From assembly GCF_009720835.1 (NCBI RefSeq), contig NZ_WNKZ01000044.1, forward strand, positions 1-47,350: a stretch of DNA of 47,350 bases. The letters are read 5' to 3'. A model generated the notes under the pieces. That model searched no databases. It had not been told where the DNA came from and saw only the letters and a program-made list of their open reading frames with translations. Below, piece by piece: positions 11,071 through 18,905 of this stretch. Position 1 is the stretch's first letter. The number at the start of each line of letters is the position of its first letter. This stretch comes from Pseudoduganella buxea. GTDB lineage: Bacteria > Pseudomonadota > Gammaproteobacteria > Burkholderiales > Burkholderiaceae_D. The position numbers and the translations under genes were made by a program.

Positions 11071-12438
11071 CTAGGCGCGGTGCGCGTCGCGCCACCGCTG
11101 CGTCATCTGCAATGCCGACCCCAGTTCTTCGCGCGTCAGGCGCCGTTCGATCAGCTTGCGGTTGGTGCGGGCCGTTTCGTCGCCGGCCTCGGCGGCGAGC
11201 GAAATCCACATATACGACAGGACGGGGTTCTGCTCGACACCCCGGCCGCTGTTGTACATGCCGCCCAGGTTGTACTGGGCCAGGGGGTGGCACTGTTCGG
11301 CAGCCTTGCGGTACCACCGCACGGCCTCGATATCGTCCTGCGGCACGCCCTGGCCGTTGGCGTACATGACGCCCAGGTTGTTCTGCGCGCTGGCATCGCC
11401 CTGCGCGGCCGCATGGCGGTACCAGGCGACGGCGCGCGCTTCGTCCTTCGGCACGCCGTGGCCGTTGGCATAGATGACACCGACATTGAACTGGGCATTC
11501 GCGGCGCCCTGCTCGGCGGCCTTGCGGTACCAGTCCAGCGCCCGCTCCGCATCGCGCTCGACGCCCCGGCCATACGCATACAGGCTGCCCAGGTTGTATT
11601 GCGCCAGCACATGGCCCGCGTCGGCGGCGCGGCGGTACCACTGGGCCGCCAGCGCTTCGTCCTTCGGCAGGCCATGGCCGTTGGACAGCATTACGGCCAA
11701 GTGGAACTGGGCATCGGCGTCGCCCTGGTCGGCCGCCCGCTGCAGCCACGAGCAGGCCCGTTCCAGGTCCGCCGTTACGCCCCGCCCTTCCGCGTAGACG
11801 ATGCCGAGGTGGCGCTGGGCGGCCGCGTGGCCCTGCGCGGCGGCCTGGCGGTACCAGGCGATGGCCTGGGTATCGCTTTGCAGCACGCCATGGCCGCGCC
11901 GGTACATCAGGCCCAGGTTGAGCTGCGCCGTGGCGTCGCCCTGCAGCGCCGCCTTGCGGAACCAGGCCAGCGCCAGCGCGAAATTGCGCTGCGTGCCCAG
12001 GCCCTGGGCGTACGCTTCGCCCAGCAGGGTCTGGGCGCTGGCAACGCCCTGCTCGGCGGCGCGGCTGAACCACGTCAGGGCCATGTCGTCGCTGCGTGGC
12101 ACGCCGCGCCCCTTGCGGTACATCAGCCCCAGGTTCTGCTGGGCCGACGCGTCGCCCTGCTTGGCCGCCATGCGGAACCAGAACACGGCCTCGGCATCGT
12201 CGCGGGGCGTGCCGCAGCCGTTGTAGTACATGGCACCGAGATGGTTCTGGGCAAAGGCGATACCCTGCAGCGCCGCCAGCCGCATCCACGCGAATGCCTG
12301 TTCCTCGTCGCGCTCGACGCCCTTGCCCCGCTTGTACAGCAGGGCCAGGTTGAACTGCGCATACGGATTGCCAGCCTCGGCGGCGCCACGAAACCACGCG
12401 CAGATGCTGACTTCCTCCTTCGAATAGCGATGTTTCAT
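11071..12438 (-). CDS. Sel1-like (TPR-like) repeat protein
   Basis: 455-residue protein made almost entirely of Sel1-like alpha-alpha repeats of 36 residues, 11 good copies plus a degenerate last one (pattern A..W.R.AA.QG.A.AQ.NLG..Y..G.GV..D). Such solenoids act as protein-protein scaffolds in signalling or envelope processes; the partner here is unknown. No signal peptide, so probably cytoplasmic. I chose the ATG at 12438 (MKHRYSKEE) because a GGGGGA ribosome site precedes it; a start seven codons further up is possible. The gene ends 3 nt from the convergent EAL gene. The repeats give the DNA a 108-bp periodicity that should not be mistaken for a repeat array. Confidence 0.93.
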   Translation of the reverse strand: MKHRYSKEEVSICAWFRGAAEAGNPYAQFNLALLYKRGKGVERDEEQAFAWMRLAALQGIAFAQNHLGAMYYNGCGTPRDDAEAVFWFRMAAKQGDASAQQNLGLMYRKGRGVPRSDDMALTWFSRAAEQGVASAQTLLGEAYAQGLGTQRNFALALAWFRKAALQGDATAQLNLGLMYRRGHGVLQSDTQAIAWYRQAAAQGHAAAQRHLGIVYAEGRGVTADLERACSWLQRAADQGDADAQFHLAVMLSNGHGLPKDEALAAQWYRRAADAGHVLAQYNLGSLYAYGRGVERDAERALDWYRKAAEQGAANAQFNVGVIYANGHGVPKDEARAVAWYRHAAAQGDASAQNNLGVMYANGQGVPQDDIEAVRWYRKAAEQCHPLAQYNLGGMYNSGRGVEQNPVLSYMWISLAAEAGDETARTNRKLIERRLTREELGSALQMTQRWRDAHRA

Positions 12439-12564
12439 GCCAGTTCCCCCATCCAGCACGTCGGTGTTGTAAGAAGTTTAATAAGTGCCTGCGCATTCCA
12501 TTTGCGCAGTCTCAATCGCTTTATCAGTTTGTCATGCACAACCTTGCAAGACGCGACGCACGGC

Positions 12565-12597
12565 AAAAGGCCCGCTGCGTCTGCACGCAGCGGGCCC
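12565..12597 (-). terminator. rho-independent terminator of the exonuclease/Hsp70 unit
   Basis: On the minus strand an 11-bp GC stem (GGCCCGCTGCG with CGCAGCGGGCC, loop of six) is followed by TTTTG. It lies 26 nt beyond the exonuclease stop and before the Sel1 gene promoter region. Confidence 0.75.
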
Positions 12598-12622
12598 GGA
12601 AATCACGGCGACGGACGGCGAA

Positions 12623-13264
12623 TCAGGCGGGCGGCGGCACCGCCCCGGTGGCGGCATGCTTTTGCAGCCATGTGTGCACCTTGGCGGCGGCCAGGCGGTT
12701 CACCGACAGCAGCAGGCCGGCATCGACGCGGGCGATGCCGTAGCTGCTGGCAAGGTGGCGGCCGATGTGCAGCAGCAGTTCGGCCGCCACTTCGGCGTCG
12801 GCCTCGGCCCGGTGGGCCGTGCCGCGGAACGGGATGCCCAGGCGGCCGCTCAGGGTGCCCAGCTTGTAGCTGCCCAGCTGGGGGAAAACGCGGCGCGACA
12901 GCTTGAGCGAGCAGACCGTGCCGCCATGGCCCGATTCCAGGCCCAGGCGCCCCCCTTCGGCGCGGAGGAACTTCTCGTCGAAGCTGGCGTTGTGGGCAGC
13001 CAGGGTGTCGGCGCCGATGAATTCCAGGAGGCGCGGCACCACGTCCGTGGCCGGCGGCGCGCCGTCGACCATCTGCTGCGTGATGCCTGTCAGGCTCGTG
13101 ATGAATGGCGGGATACGCACGTGGCAGTTCACCAGCGACACGAAACGTTCGACGATGCGCCCGTCGACGATGCGCAGCGCCGCCACTTCCGTGATGCGGT
13201 CGCCCATGTCGGGCGACAGTCCCGTCGTTTCGAAGTCGATCATGACGACCGGTTCAGCCAGCAT
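12623..13264 (-). CDS. DnaQ-like 3'-5' exonuclease (DEDDh)
   Basis: 213-residue exonuclease of the DnaQ/epsilon superfamily, removing nucleotides from 3' ends of DNA or RNA with two metal ions. Exo I motif VVMIDFETTG near residues 6-15, Exo II AHNASFDEKF, Exo III HRAEADAEV, so all four acidic residues and the DEDDh histidine are visible. It is a stand-alone domain, not fused to a polymerase or GIY-YIG module. GGAGG stands 5 nt before the ATG. It begins 21 nt after the Hsp70 stop, so the two are probably cotranscribed. Confidence 0.92.
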   Translation of the reverse strand: MLAEPVVMIDFETTGLSPDMGDRITEVAALRIVDGRIVERFVSLVNCHVRIPPFITSLTGITQQMVDGAPPATDVVPRLLEFIGADTLAAHNASFDEKFLRAEGGRLGLESGHGGTVCSLKLSRRVFPQLGSYKLGTLSGRLGIPFRGTAHRAEADAEVAAELLLHIGRHLASSYGIARVDAGLLLSVNRLAAAKVHTWLQKHAATGAVPPPA

Positions 13265-13285
13265 TGCTACCTCCGTGTTGTGGGG

Positions 13286-14542
13286 TCACGCGAACTTGCG
13301 CACGGCGTCGAGCGCCAGGCCGGCGCCGATGCTGCCGAACAGGTCGCCCTCGACCTTGCGTGCGCCCGGTACCAGCGCGCCGATGCGCTCTCGCAGCAGG
13401 CCCACGCCCGACGAACCGCCCGTGAAGAACACCGTGTCGACCTGGTCCGCGCGCACACCGGCGTCGGCCAGCAGCTTGCCCACCGTCGTGCCGACGTCGT
13501 CGACCAGGTGGCCGATGGCAGTCTCGAACAGCACGCGCCGCACGTCAAGCTCGACCTTCGGTGCCAGGCGGTCCAGGTCCAGCCGCACCGCTTCCTGTGC
13601 CGACAACGCGATCTTGCCCTCTTCCACCTTCATCGCCAGCCAGTGGCCGGCGCGATCCTCGATCAGGTTCTGCAGCCGTTTCATGGCCTGCTGGTCCTGG
13701 GCGTCGCGCACCAGCTCGGCCAGCTGGGTCCACATCTTCTTCGTGTAGGCCTGGTTGATCGTGTGCCAAGTGGCCAGGTTGAAGTAATAGCTGGACGGGA
13801 TGGCGCTGCTGTTCTTCAACAGCGAGCCGTAGCCCAGCAGGGGCATGACGGCCGCCAGGCTCAGGTACTTGTCGAAATCCGTGCCGCCGATATGCACGCC
13901 GCCGTTGGCGAGGATGTCGTCGCGGCGGTCCAGCTTGGCGGCACGCCGGGGCGACAGCCGCACCAGCGAGAAGTCCGACGTACCGCCGCCGATGTCGGCG
14001 ATCAGCACCAGCTCCTCGCGGTCGATCTGCGACTCGTAGTCGAAGGCGGCGGCGATGGGCTCGAACTGGAAGTCGATATGCTGGAAGCCCACCGAGCGGG
14101 CGATCTCGCCGAGCGTGTCCTGGGCCAGCTGGTCGGCCTTGGCGTCGTCGTCGATGAAGTGCACGGGCCGGCCCAGCACGACGGACGTAAACGGCGCGCC
14201 GGCGGCACTGTCGGCCCGGCGCTTCAGTTCGCCGATGAATTGCGCCAGCAGAGTGCGGAACGGCACGGCGCGGCCGGCCACTTCCGTCTGCCCGTCCATC
14301 AGGCTCGTGCCCAGCAGGCTTTTCAGCGAACGCATCAGCCGGCCTTCGTAGCCGGCCAGGTAATCGGCCAGCGCGGCGCGGCCGAAGGTAACGCCGTCAT
14401 CCTCCGCATTGAAGAACACGACGGACGGCAAGGTGGTCTTGCCCTCTTCCAGTGCCAGCATCGCGCTCGCGCTTGCGCCGGGGCGCACCCAGCCGACGGT
14501 GGAATTGGATGTGCCGAAGTCGACACCGCAAGCGTTCGCCAT
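13286..14542 (-). CDS. Hsp70 family protein, YegD-like
   Basis: 418-residue actin/Hsp70-fold ATPase without the usual substrate-binding and lid domains, the size and pattern of E. coli YegD. Phosphate-1 motif CGVDFGTSNSTVG (residues 5-17), phosphate-2 motif LIADIGGGTSDF (about 197-208) and an adenosine-type motif FFTGGSSGVGLLRE near the C-terminus. It may be an autonomous ATPase or a nucleotide sensor; client and function are not established. An AAAGG ribosome site precedes the ATG. First gene of a probable two-gene unit with the exonuclease. Confidence 0.92.
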   Translation of the reverse strand: MANACGVDFGTSNSTVGWVRPGASASAMLALEEGKTTLPSVVFFNAEDDGVTFGRAALADYLAGYEGRLMRSLKSLLGTSLMDGQTEVAGRAVPFRTLLAQFIGELKRRADSAAGAPFTSVVLGRPVHFIDDDAKADQLAQDTLGEIARSVGFQHIDFQFEPIAAAFDYESQIDREELVLIADIGGGTSDFSLVRLSPRRAAKLDRRDDILANGGVHIGGTDFDKYLSLAAVMPLLGYGSLLKNSSAIPSSYYFNLATWHTINQAYTKKMWTQLAELVRDAQDQQAMKRLQNLIEDRAGHWLAMKVEEGKIALSAQEAVRLDLDRLAPKVELDVRRVLFETAIGHLVDDVGTTVGKLLADAGVRADQVDTVFFTGGSSGVGLLRERIGALVPGARKVEGDLFGSIGAGLALDAVRKFA

Positions 14543-14709
14543 TACTACCTTTCATTAACCATGGAGGCCGGATGTTGCCGCGCGGATCACGCGGGACCGT
14601 CGCGGCGCCGAAGGGGCGGTATTTTAGCAGAGAACGGTTTGCGCCAGATCAAAAAGCCCGGCCCGTAACTAATTACCCTAGGAAATTCACACGAACCCTG
14701 GAAGACGCC

Positions 14710-14928
14710 ATGAACCATCCCGCCCCCTCGCCCGCGCCGGACCCAGCCAACCGCCCGTCCGCGCACCCCGTGCCGCCACGTCGCAGCGCAGACATTCACG
14801 CCATCGGCAGTGGTGCCCGCGTGCGCCACCAGCAGGCCCTGTCGCGCACCCGGGCCGTCTGGCGCCGCCGCGCCGGCGCCGCCGTGCCCCTGTTGCTGGC
14901 CATTGCGGCCGCCGTTGCGCTGGTCTGA
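14710..14928 (+). CDS. small hypothetical membrane protein
   Basis: 72-residue protein, unrecognised. The first half is rich in proline and serine and probably disordered; a basic stretch (RTRAVWRRRAG) then leads into a single C-terminal hydrophobic helix (AAVPLLLAIAAAVALV), the look of a tail-anchored or small inner-membrane protein. The ATG at 14710 has GGAAG about 6 nt upstream. It is divergent from the Hsp70 gene and stands alone. Coding status rests only on the positive-then-hydrophobic layout and the ribosome site, so this is a tentative call. Confidence 0.45.
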   Translation: MNHPAPSPAPDPANRPSAHPVPPRRSADIHAIGSGARVRHQQALSRTRAVWRRRAGAAVPLLLAIAAAVALV

Positions 14929-14955
14929 CCGGCCGGGGTAGCGCAGGCGCGACAC

Positions 14956-14971
14956 CCGAGGCCGGCCTCGG
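14956..14971. promoter_or_regulatory. perfect 16-bp palindrome upstream of the LacI-type gene
   Basis: CCGAGGCC followed directly by GGCCTCGG is a perfect dyad ending 10 nt before the proposed -35 of the regulator gene. It could be an autoregulatory operator; the spacerless GC centre fits the LacI family loosely. It could instead be the 3' hairpin of the small upstream gene, although no T-run follows. Confidence 0.35.
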
Positions 14972-14980
14972 CATATAAAA

Positions 14981-15010
14981 TTGCCACACGGTAAGTATTT
15001 CAGTTATGCT
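14981..15010 (+). promoter_or_regulatory. candidate sigma-70 promoter of the LacI-type regulator
   Basis: TTGCCA (14981-14986), an 18-bp spacer and TATGCT (15005-15010) precede the ATG at 15052 by about 40 nt. This is a fair match to the housekeeping consensus. Confidence 0.4.
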
Positions 15011-15051
15011 CGGTTTCACAACAGGTGCCCTACGGCAACCCAAGAGAGACG

Positions 15052-16194
15052 ATGAGAAAAACGAAACCACCCGCAATGGCCGAACTGGCCGCCGCCCAGT
15101 CCGTGAACAACATGGCGCTGGAGCGCCCGATCGACCGGCAAGGCGTGGCGCGCCCGTCCGTGCGCAGTGAACGCCGCGTCACCTCCTACGACGTGGCGAT
15201 GCTGGCCGGCGTGTCGCAGTCGGCCGTGTCGCGCTGCTTCAAGCCCGGCGCCAGCGTGTCGAAGTCCACCTATGCCCGGGTGATGAAGGCGGCCGCCGGC
15301 CTGGACTATATTCCCAACGCGGCCGCGCGCAGCCTGATCACGCGGCGCTCGAACATGGTGGCCGTCGTCATCTCGCAGCTGGCCAACCTGTACTACCCGG
15401 AAGCGCTGGCCGAGCTGTCGCAGCAGATTGCCCGGCGCGGCAAGCGCGTGCTGCTGTTTACGATGCAGCACGAAAGCGACGTCGAAGCCATCCTGGCCGA
15501 TATCTGGCAGTACCAGGTCGATGGCGCCATCGTGGCCGCCGCGCTGACGGATGCCCAGGTCGAGGAATTCGAACGGCGCCGCCTGCCGCTGGTCGTGTTC
15601 AACCGCAACCTGCGGGGCCAGTCCGTCAACAGCGTGCTGTGCGACCAGTACGAGGCGGGCCGGCTGCTGGCGTCGAAACTGGCGGCCGCCGGCCACCGCC
15701 GCTTCGGCATCATCGCCGGGCCGGCCGACTCTCCCGTCGCCACGGAGCGGCGCAACGGCGCCTGCGAACGTTTGCAGGAACTGGGCCTGCCGCCGCCCGT
15801 CATCGTCACCGGCCAGTTCGACTATGCCAGCGGCGTACTCGGCGTGCGCCAGATCGTCGCCCAGGGCGGCGTGCCGGACGCCATCATCTGCGGCAACGAC
15901 GTGATGGCCATCGGCTGCCTCGACTGCGCCCGCCAGGAACTGGGCATCGACGTGCCGGGCCGGCTGTCCGTGGCCGGCTTCGACGCCGTCGAGCCGTCCA
16001 ACTGGCTCAGCTACAACCTGACGACCCTGCGCCAGCCCATCCACAATATGGCGCTGGCGGCGGCCGACCTGCTGACGTCCCTGATCGAGTCGCACGGCGG
16101 CACGGCGGAGAAGCGCACCTTCGCGCCGCAGTTCATTACCGGCGCGACGGCGCGGCTGGTGCCGGCGACAGCGGCCGACCCGCTGGCCGCCTGA
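15052..16194 (+). CDS. LacI family transcriptional regulator
   Basis: 380-residue LacI/PurR-type repressor. A non-conserved leader of about 40 residues precedes the helix-turn-helix (VTSYDVAMLAGVSQSAVSRCFKPGASVSKSTYARVMKAA), followed by the hinge helix region (YIPNAAARSLITRRSNMVAVVI) and a periplasmic-binding-protein-like ligand domain. The ATG at 15052 with AAGAGAG before it is preferred over the GTG at 15025. The gene is convergent with cphA and shares a terminator with it; whether it regulates cyanophycin genes is an inference from position only. The effector ligand is unknown. Confidence 0.92.
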   Translation: MRKTKPPAMAELAAAQSVNNMALERPIDRQGVARPSVRSERRVTSYDVAMLAGVSQSAVSRCFKPGASVSKSTYARVMKAAAGLDYIPNAAARSLITRRSNMVAVVISQLANLYYPEALAELSQQIARRGKRVLLFTMQHESDVEAILADIWQYQVDGAIVAAALTDAQVEEFERRRLPLVVFNRNLRGQSVNSVLCDQYEAGRLLASKLAAAGHRRFGIIAGPADSPVATERRNGACERLQELGLPPPVIVTGQFDYASGVLGVRQIVAQGGVPDAIICGNDVMAIGCLDCARQELGIDVPGRLSVAGFDAVEPSNWLSYNLTTLRQPIHNMALAAADLLTSLIESHGGTAEKRTFAPQFITGATARLVPATAADPLAA

Positions 16195-16200
16195 GGCCGA

Positions 16201-16228
16201 AAAAAAACCCGCCGCGGCGGGTTTCTTC
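16201..16228. terminator. bidirectional terminator between lacI-type gene and cphA
   Basis: A 20-nt palindrome (AAACCCGCCG then CGGCGGGTTT, 16205-16224) with a run of A before it. On the minus strand it is a strong intrinsic terminator followed by T8, just past the cphA stop; on the plus strand the tail is GTTTCTTC, weaker. Confidence 0.8.
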
Positions 16229-16244
16229 ATGGCGGCGCCGAAAC

Positions 16245-18815
16245 TCAGCCCGCCGCGATGCGCGCGGCCAGATGGGCCAGCGCCTCTTCCACCTGGTCGA
16301 CCAGGATCAGGCACAGGTCGCCCGGCTGCAGCCGTTCCAGCGCCGTGTCGATGGCGACGAATTCGCCGTTGATCTCCAGCACCTGCTCGGTGCGGCTGGC
16401 GCCGCGCAGGCCTTCGCGCAGCAGCGCGATCACTTCGCCGTCGGCGCGGCCCCGCTGGCACTGGTCCTGGTACAGCAGAACATGGTCGAAGGCCTTGCCG
16501 AGGATTTCCGTCTGCTGGCGGATATCCTCGTCGCGCCGGTCGCCGGCGCCGCTGATGACGACAGAGCGGCGCAGCGCCGGCATCGCCTCGACGGCCTGAA
16601 CCAGTGCCAGCATGGCGTCCGGATTGTGGCCGTAGTCGGCGATCACCGTGGCGCCCCGGTAGTCGAACACATTGAAGCGGCCAGGTGCATTATGGCTGTC
16701 CGTCGTGAAGGTCTTCAGGCCCAGGCGGATGGCCTGCCAGTCGATGCCGGCGCCCCAGGCGGCGGCGACGGCGGCCATCGCATTCTCCACCTGGAAGCCG
16801 ATCTGGCCGTTGCGCGTGATCGGCACGTCGGCCAGCGCGATGCGCTCCATGAACTTGCCTTCCACCGCCACCAGGTCGCCGTTGTCGACATACACGGTGC
16901 GGCGGCCCTGGGCCACGTGCGTGGCCACCACGGGGTGGTAGCGGTCGGCGCCGAAGAAGGTCACCTTGCCGCGGCAGGTGGCCGCCATCGCCGCCACGAT
17001 CGGGTCGGTCGCGTTCAGCACGGCCATGCCGTTGTCGTCGACGTTCTGCACGATGACGCGCTTGAGCACGGCCAGGTCTTCCACCGTCGTGATGTAGTTC
17101 AGGCCCAGGTGGTCGCCCGCGCCGATATTGGTCACCACCGCCACCTTGCAGCGGTCGAACGCCAGGCCTTCGCGCAGGATGCCGCCGCGCGCCGTCTCGA
17201 ACACGGCAGCATCCACGTCCGGGTGCTGCAGCACGTTGCGGGCGCTCTTCGGGCCCGAGCAGTCGCCGCTGTCGATCTGGCGGCCATTGACGTACACGCC
17301 GTCCGTATTGGTCATGCCCACGCGCAGGCCGCTGGACGCGATCAGGTGCGCCGTCAGCCGGACCGTCGTCGTCTTGCCGTTCGTGCCCGTGACGGCGATG
17401 ACGGGAATGCGGCCGTCGTCGCCTTCGTCGAACAGCGTGCCGACGATGGCTTCACCGATGGGGCGGCCCTTGCCGTAGGACGGCGACAGGTGCATGCGCA
17501 GGCCCGGCGCGGCATTGACTTCCACCACGCCGCCGTTCTGTTCCTCGATGGGACGCAGCACGCTGTCGACCACCACGTCGACGCCGCAGATATCCAGGCC
17601 GATCATCTGCGCCGCTTCCACGGCGCGCGCCGCCACTTCCGGATGGACGTCGTCCGTCACGTCGGTGGCGCTGCCGCCGGTGGACAGGTTGGCGTTGTTG
17701 CGCAGGATGACGCGCTGGCCCTGGGCCGGCACCGAGTCCGCCTCCAGGTCCTGCATCTTCAGGCGCGCCAGCGCGATATCGTCGAAGCGGATTTTCGTCA
17801 GCGACGTGGCATGACCGCTGCCCCGGCGCGGATCGGCGTTGACGATGTCGACCAGCTGGCGCACCGAGTGCACGCCGTCGCCCACCACGTGGGGCGGATC
17901 GCGGCGCGCGGCGGCCACCAGCTTGTTGCCGATGACGAGCAGGCGGAAGTCATGGCCGGCCAGGAAGCGCTCGACCAGGATATCGTCGCGGAATTCGCGC
18001 GCCGTGTGGTACGCCGCGTGGGTCGCTTCTTCCGTCGTAACGTTGACGGTGACGCCCTTGCCCTGGTTGCCGTCCTTCGGCTTGATCACCACCGGCAGGC
18101 CGATTTCCAGCGCCGCCGCCCACGCGTCTTCCGCGCTGGTGACGGAGCGGCCCGTCGGCACGGGCACGCCGGCCGCGTCCAGCAGCTTCTTCGTCAGCTC
18201 CTTGTCCTGCGCGATCGATTCGGCGATGGCACTGGTCGAATCGATTTCGGCGGCCTGGATGCGGCGCTGCCTGCTGCCCCAGCCGAAGGCCACCATCGAG
18301 CCGGACGTCATGCGGCGATAGGGAATCTTGCGGGCCACGGCGGCGTACACGATGGCGCCCGTGCTGGGGCCCAGGCGCACGTCCTCATCCAGGTCGCGCA
18401 GTTCCGTCAGCGCGGCCGTCAGGTCGAAGGGCTGGTCGGCCATGGCGGCGTTGACCAGCTGCTCGGCCAGCTCCACGGCGCGGCGGCCCACTTCTTCCTC
18501 CGTGTACTCCACCACCATCTGGAAGATGCCCTGCTCGACCGTCGCCGTCGTGCGGCTGAACGTGACGGGGCAGCCGGCTTCGGCCTGCAGCGCCAGGGCC
18601 GTCAGCTCCAGCACATGGGCCATCGGCACGGCATCGGCATGACCGTGCGGCTGGAACTGGCCGATGCGGGGAAAGCGGGCACGCAGGCGCACTTCGAAAC
18701 CGGCCAGCTTGTCGACCGCCAGTTCGTCCGGCGTGCAGGAGACGATCGCCTCGATCGCCGTGTGGTGGCTCCACAGATTCGGGCCGCGCAGGGCGCGGGT
18801 ACGGATGACTTCCAT
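16245..18815 (-). CDS. cphA: cyanophycin synthetase CphA
   Basis: Builds multi-L-arginyl-poly-L-aspartate (cyanophycin), a nitrogen and carbon reserve, by adding Asp and then Arg at the cost of ATP. 856 residues, the usual CphA length. The N-terminal domain (RGPNLWSHHTAIEA) is followed by an ATP-grasp domain (about 215-470; VVIKPKDGNQGKGVTVNV, VEVNAAPGLRMHLSPSYGKGR) and a Mur-ligase-like domain with an intact P-loop GTNGKTTT near residue 477, the NIGAGDHLG segment, and the C-terminal Mur part with HNAPGRFNVF and DYGHNPDAM. It follows cphA' on the same strand, with a 17-bp-stem hairpin in the gap. Confidence 0.97.
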   Translation of the reverse strand: MEVIRTRALRGPNLWSHHTAIEAIVSCTPDELAVDKLAGFEVRLRARFPRIGQFQPHGHADAVPMAHVLELTALALQAEAGCPVTFSRTTATVEQGIFQMVVEYTEEEVGRRAVELAEQLVNAAMADQPFDLTAALTELRDLDEDVRLGPSTGAIVYAAVARKIPYRRMTSGSMVAFGWGSRQRRIQAAEIDSTSAIAESIAQDKELTKKLLDAAGVPVPTGRSVTSAEDAWAAALEIGLPVVIKPKDGNQGKGVTVNVTTEEATHAAYHTAREFRDDILVERFLAGHDFRLLVIGNKLVAAARRDPPHVVGDGVHSVRQLVDIVNADPRRGSGHATSLTKIRFDDIALARLKMQDLEADSVPAQGQRVILRNNANLSTGGSATDVTDDVHPEVAARAVEAAQMIGLDICGVDVVVDSVLRPIEEQNGGVVEVNAAPGLRMHLSPSYGKGRPIGEAIVGTLFDEGDDGRIPVIAVTGTNGKTTTVRLTAHLIASSGLRVGMTNTDGVYVNGRQIDSGDCSGPKSARNVLQHPDVDAAVFETARGGILREGLAFDRCKVAVVTNIGAGDHLGLNYITTVEDLAVLKRVIVQNVDDNGMAVLNATDPIVAAMAATCRGKVTFFGADRYHPVVATHVAQGRRTVYVDNGDLVAVEGKFMERIALADVPITRNGQIGFQVENAMAAVAAAWGAGIDWQAIRLGLKTFTTDSHNAPGRFNVFDYRGATVIADYGHNPDAMLALVQAVEAMPALRRSVVISGAGDRRDEDIRQQTEILGKAFDHVLLYQDQCQRGRADGEVIALLREGLRGASRTEQVLEINGEFVAIDTALERLQPGDLCLILVDQVEEALAHLAARIAAG

Positions 18816-18861
18816 TGATGTTCCTGTCTGTCTTTGTACTGCTGACTTTTATTCTGAAAAG

Positions 18862-18900
18862 TTGCCTGAAAAATGGGGTCTGTCCCCATTTTTCAGGCAA
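18862..18900. repeat. long perfect hairpin (REP-like) between cphA' and cphA
   Basis: TTGCCTGAAAAATGGGG (18862-18878), loop TCTGT, then the exact reverse complement (18884-18900), a 17-bp stem with no mismatch. It sits 5 nt from the cphA' stop and about 46 nt before the cphA start codon. The core GGGGTCTGTCCCC resembles a dispersed intergenic repeat I recall from Massilia-type genomes. It may stabilise or attenuate the bicistronic transcript; there is no T-run typical of a terminator on the minus strand. Confidence 0.8.
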
Positions 18901-18905
18901 GAAGC

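Noticed and set aside
11071..12438. Regular 108-bp periodicity, possible tandem repeat or CRISPR-like array
   Set aside because: It is the coding periodicity of 36-residue Sel1 repeats; units are divergent and there are no spacers.
15639..18818. 1059-residue and similar long plus-strand frames across cphA
   Set aside because: Antisense of cphA and of the lacI-type gene end, rich in His, Arg and Gly, no family pattern.
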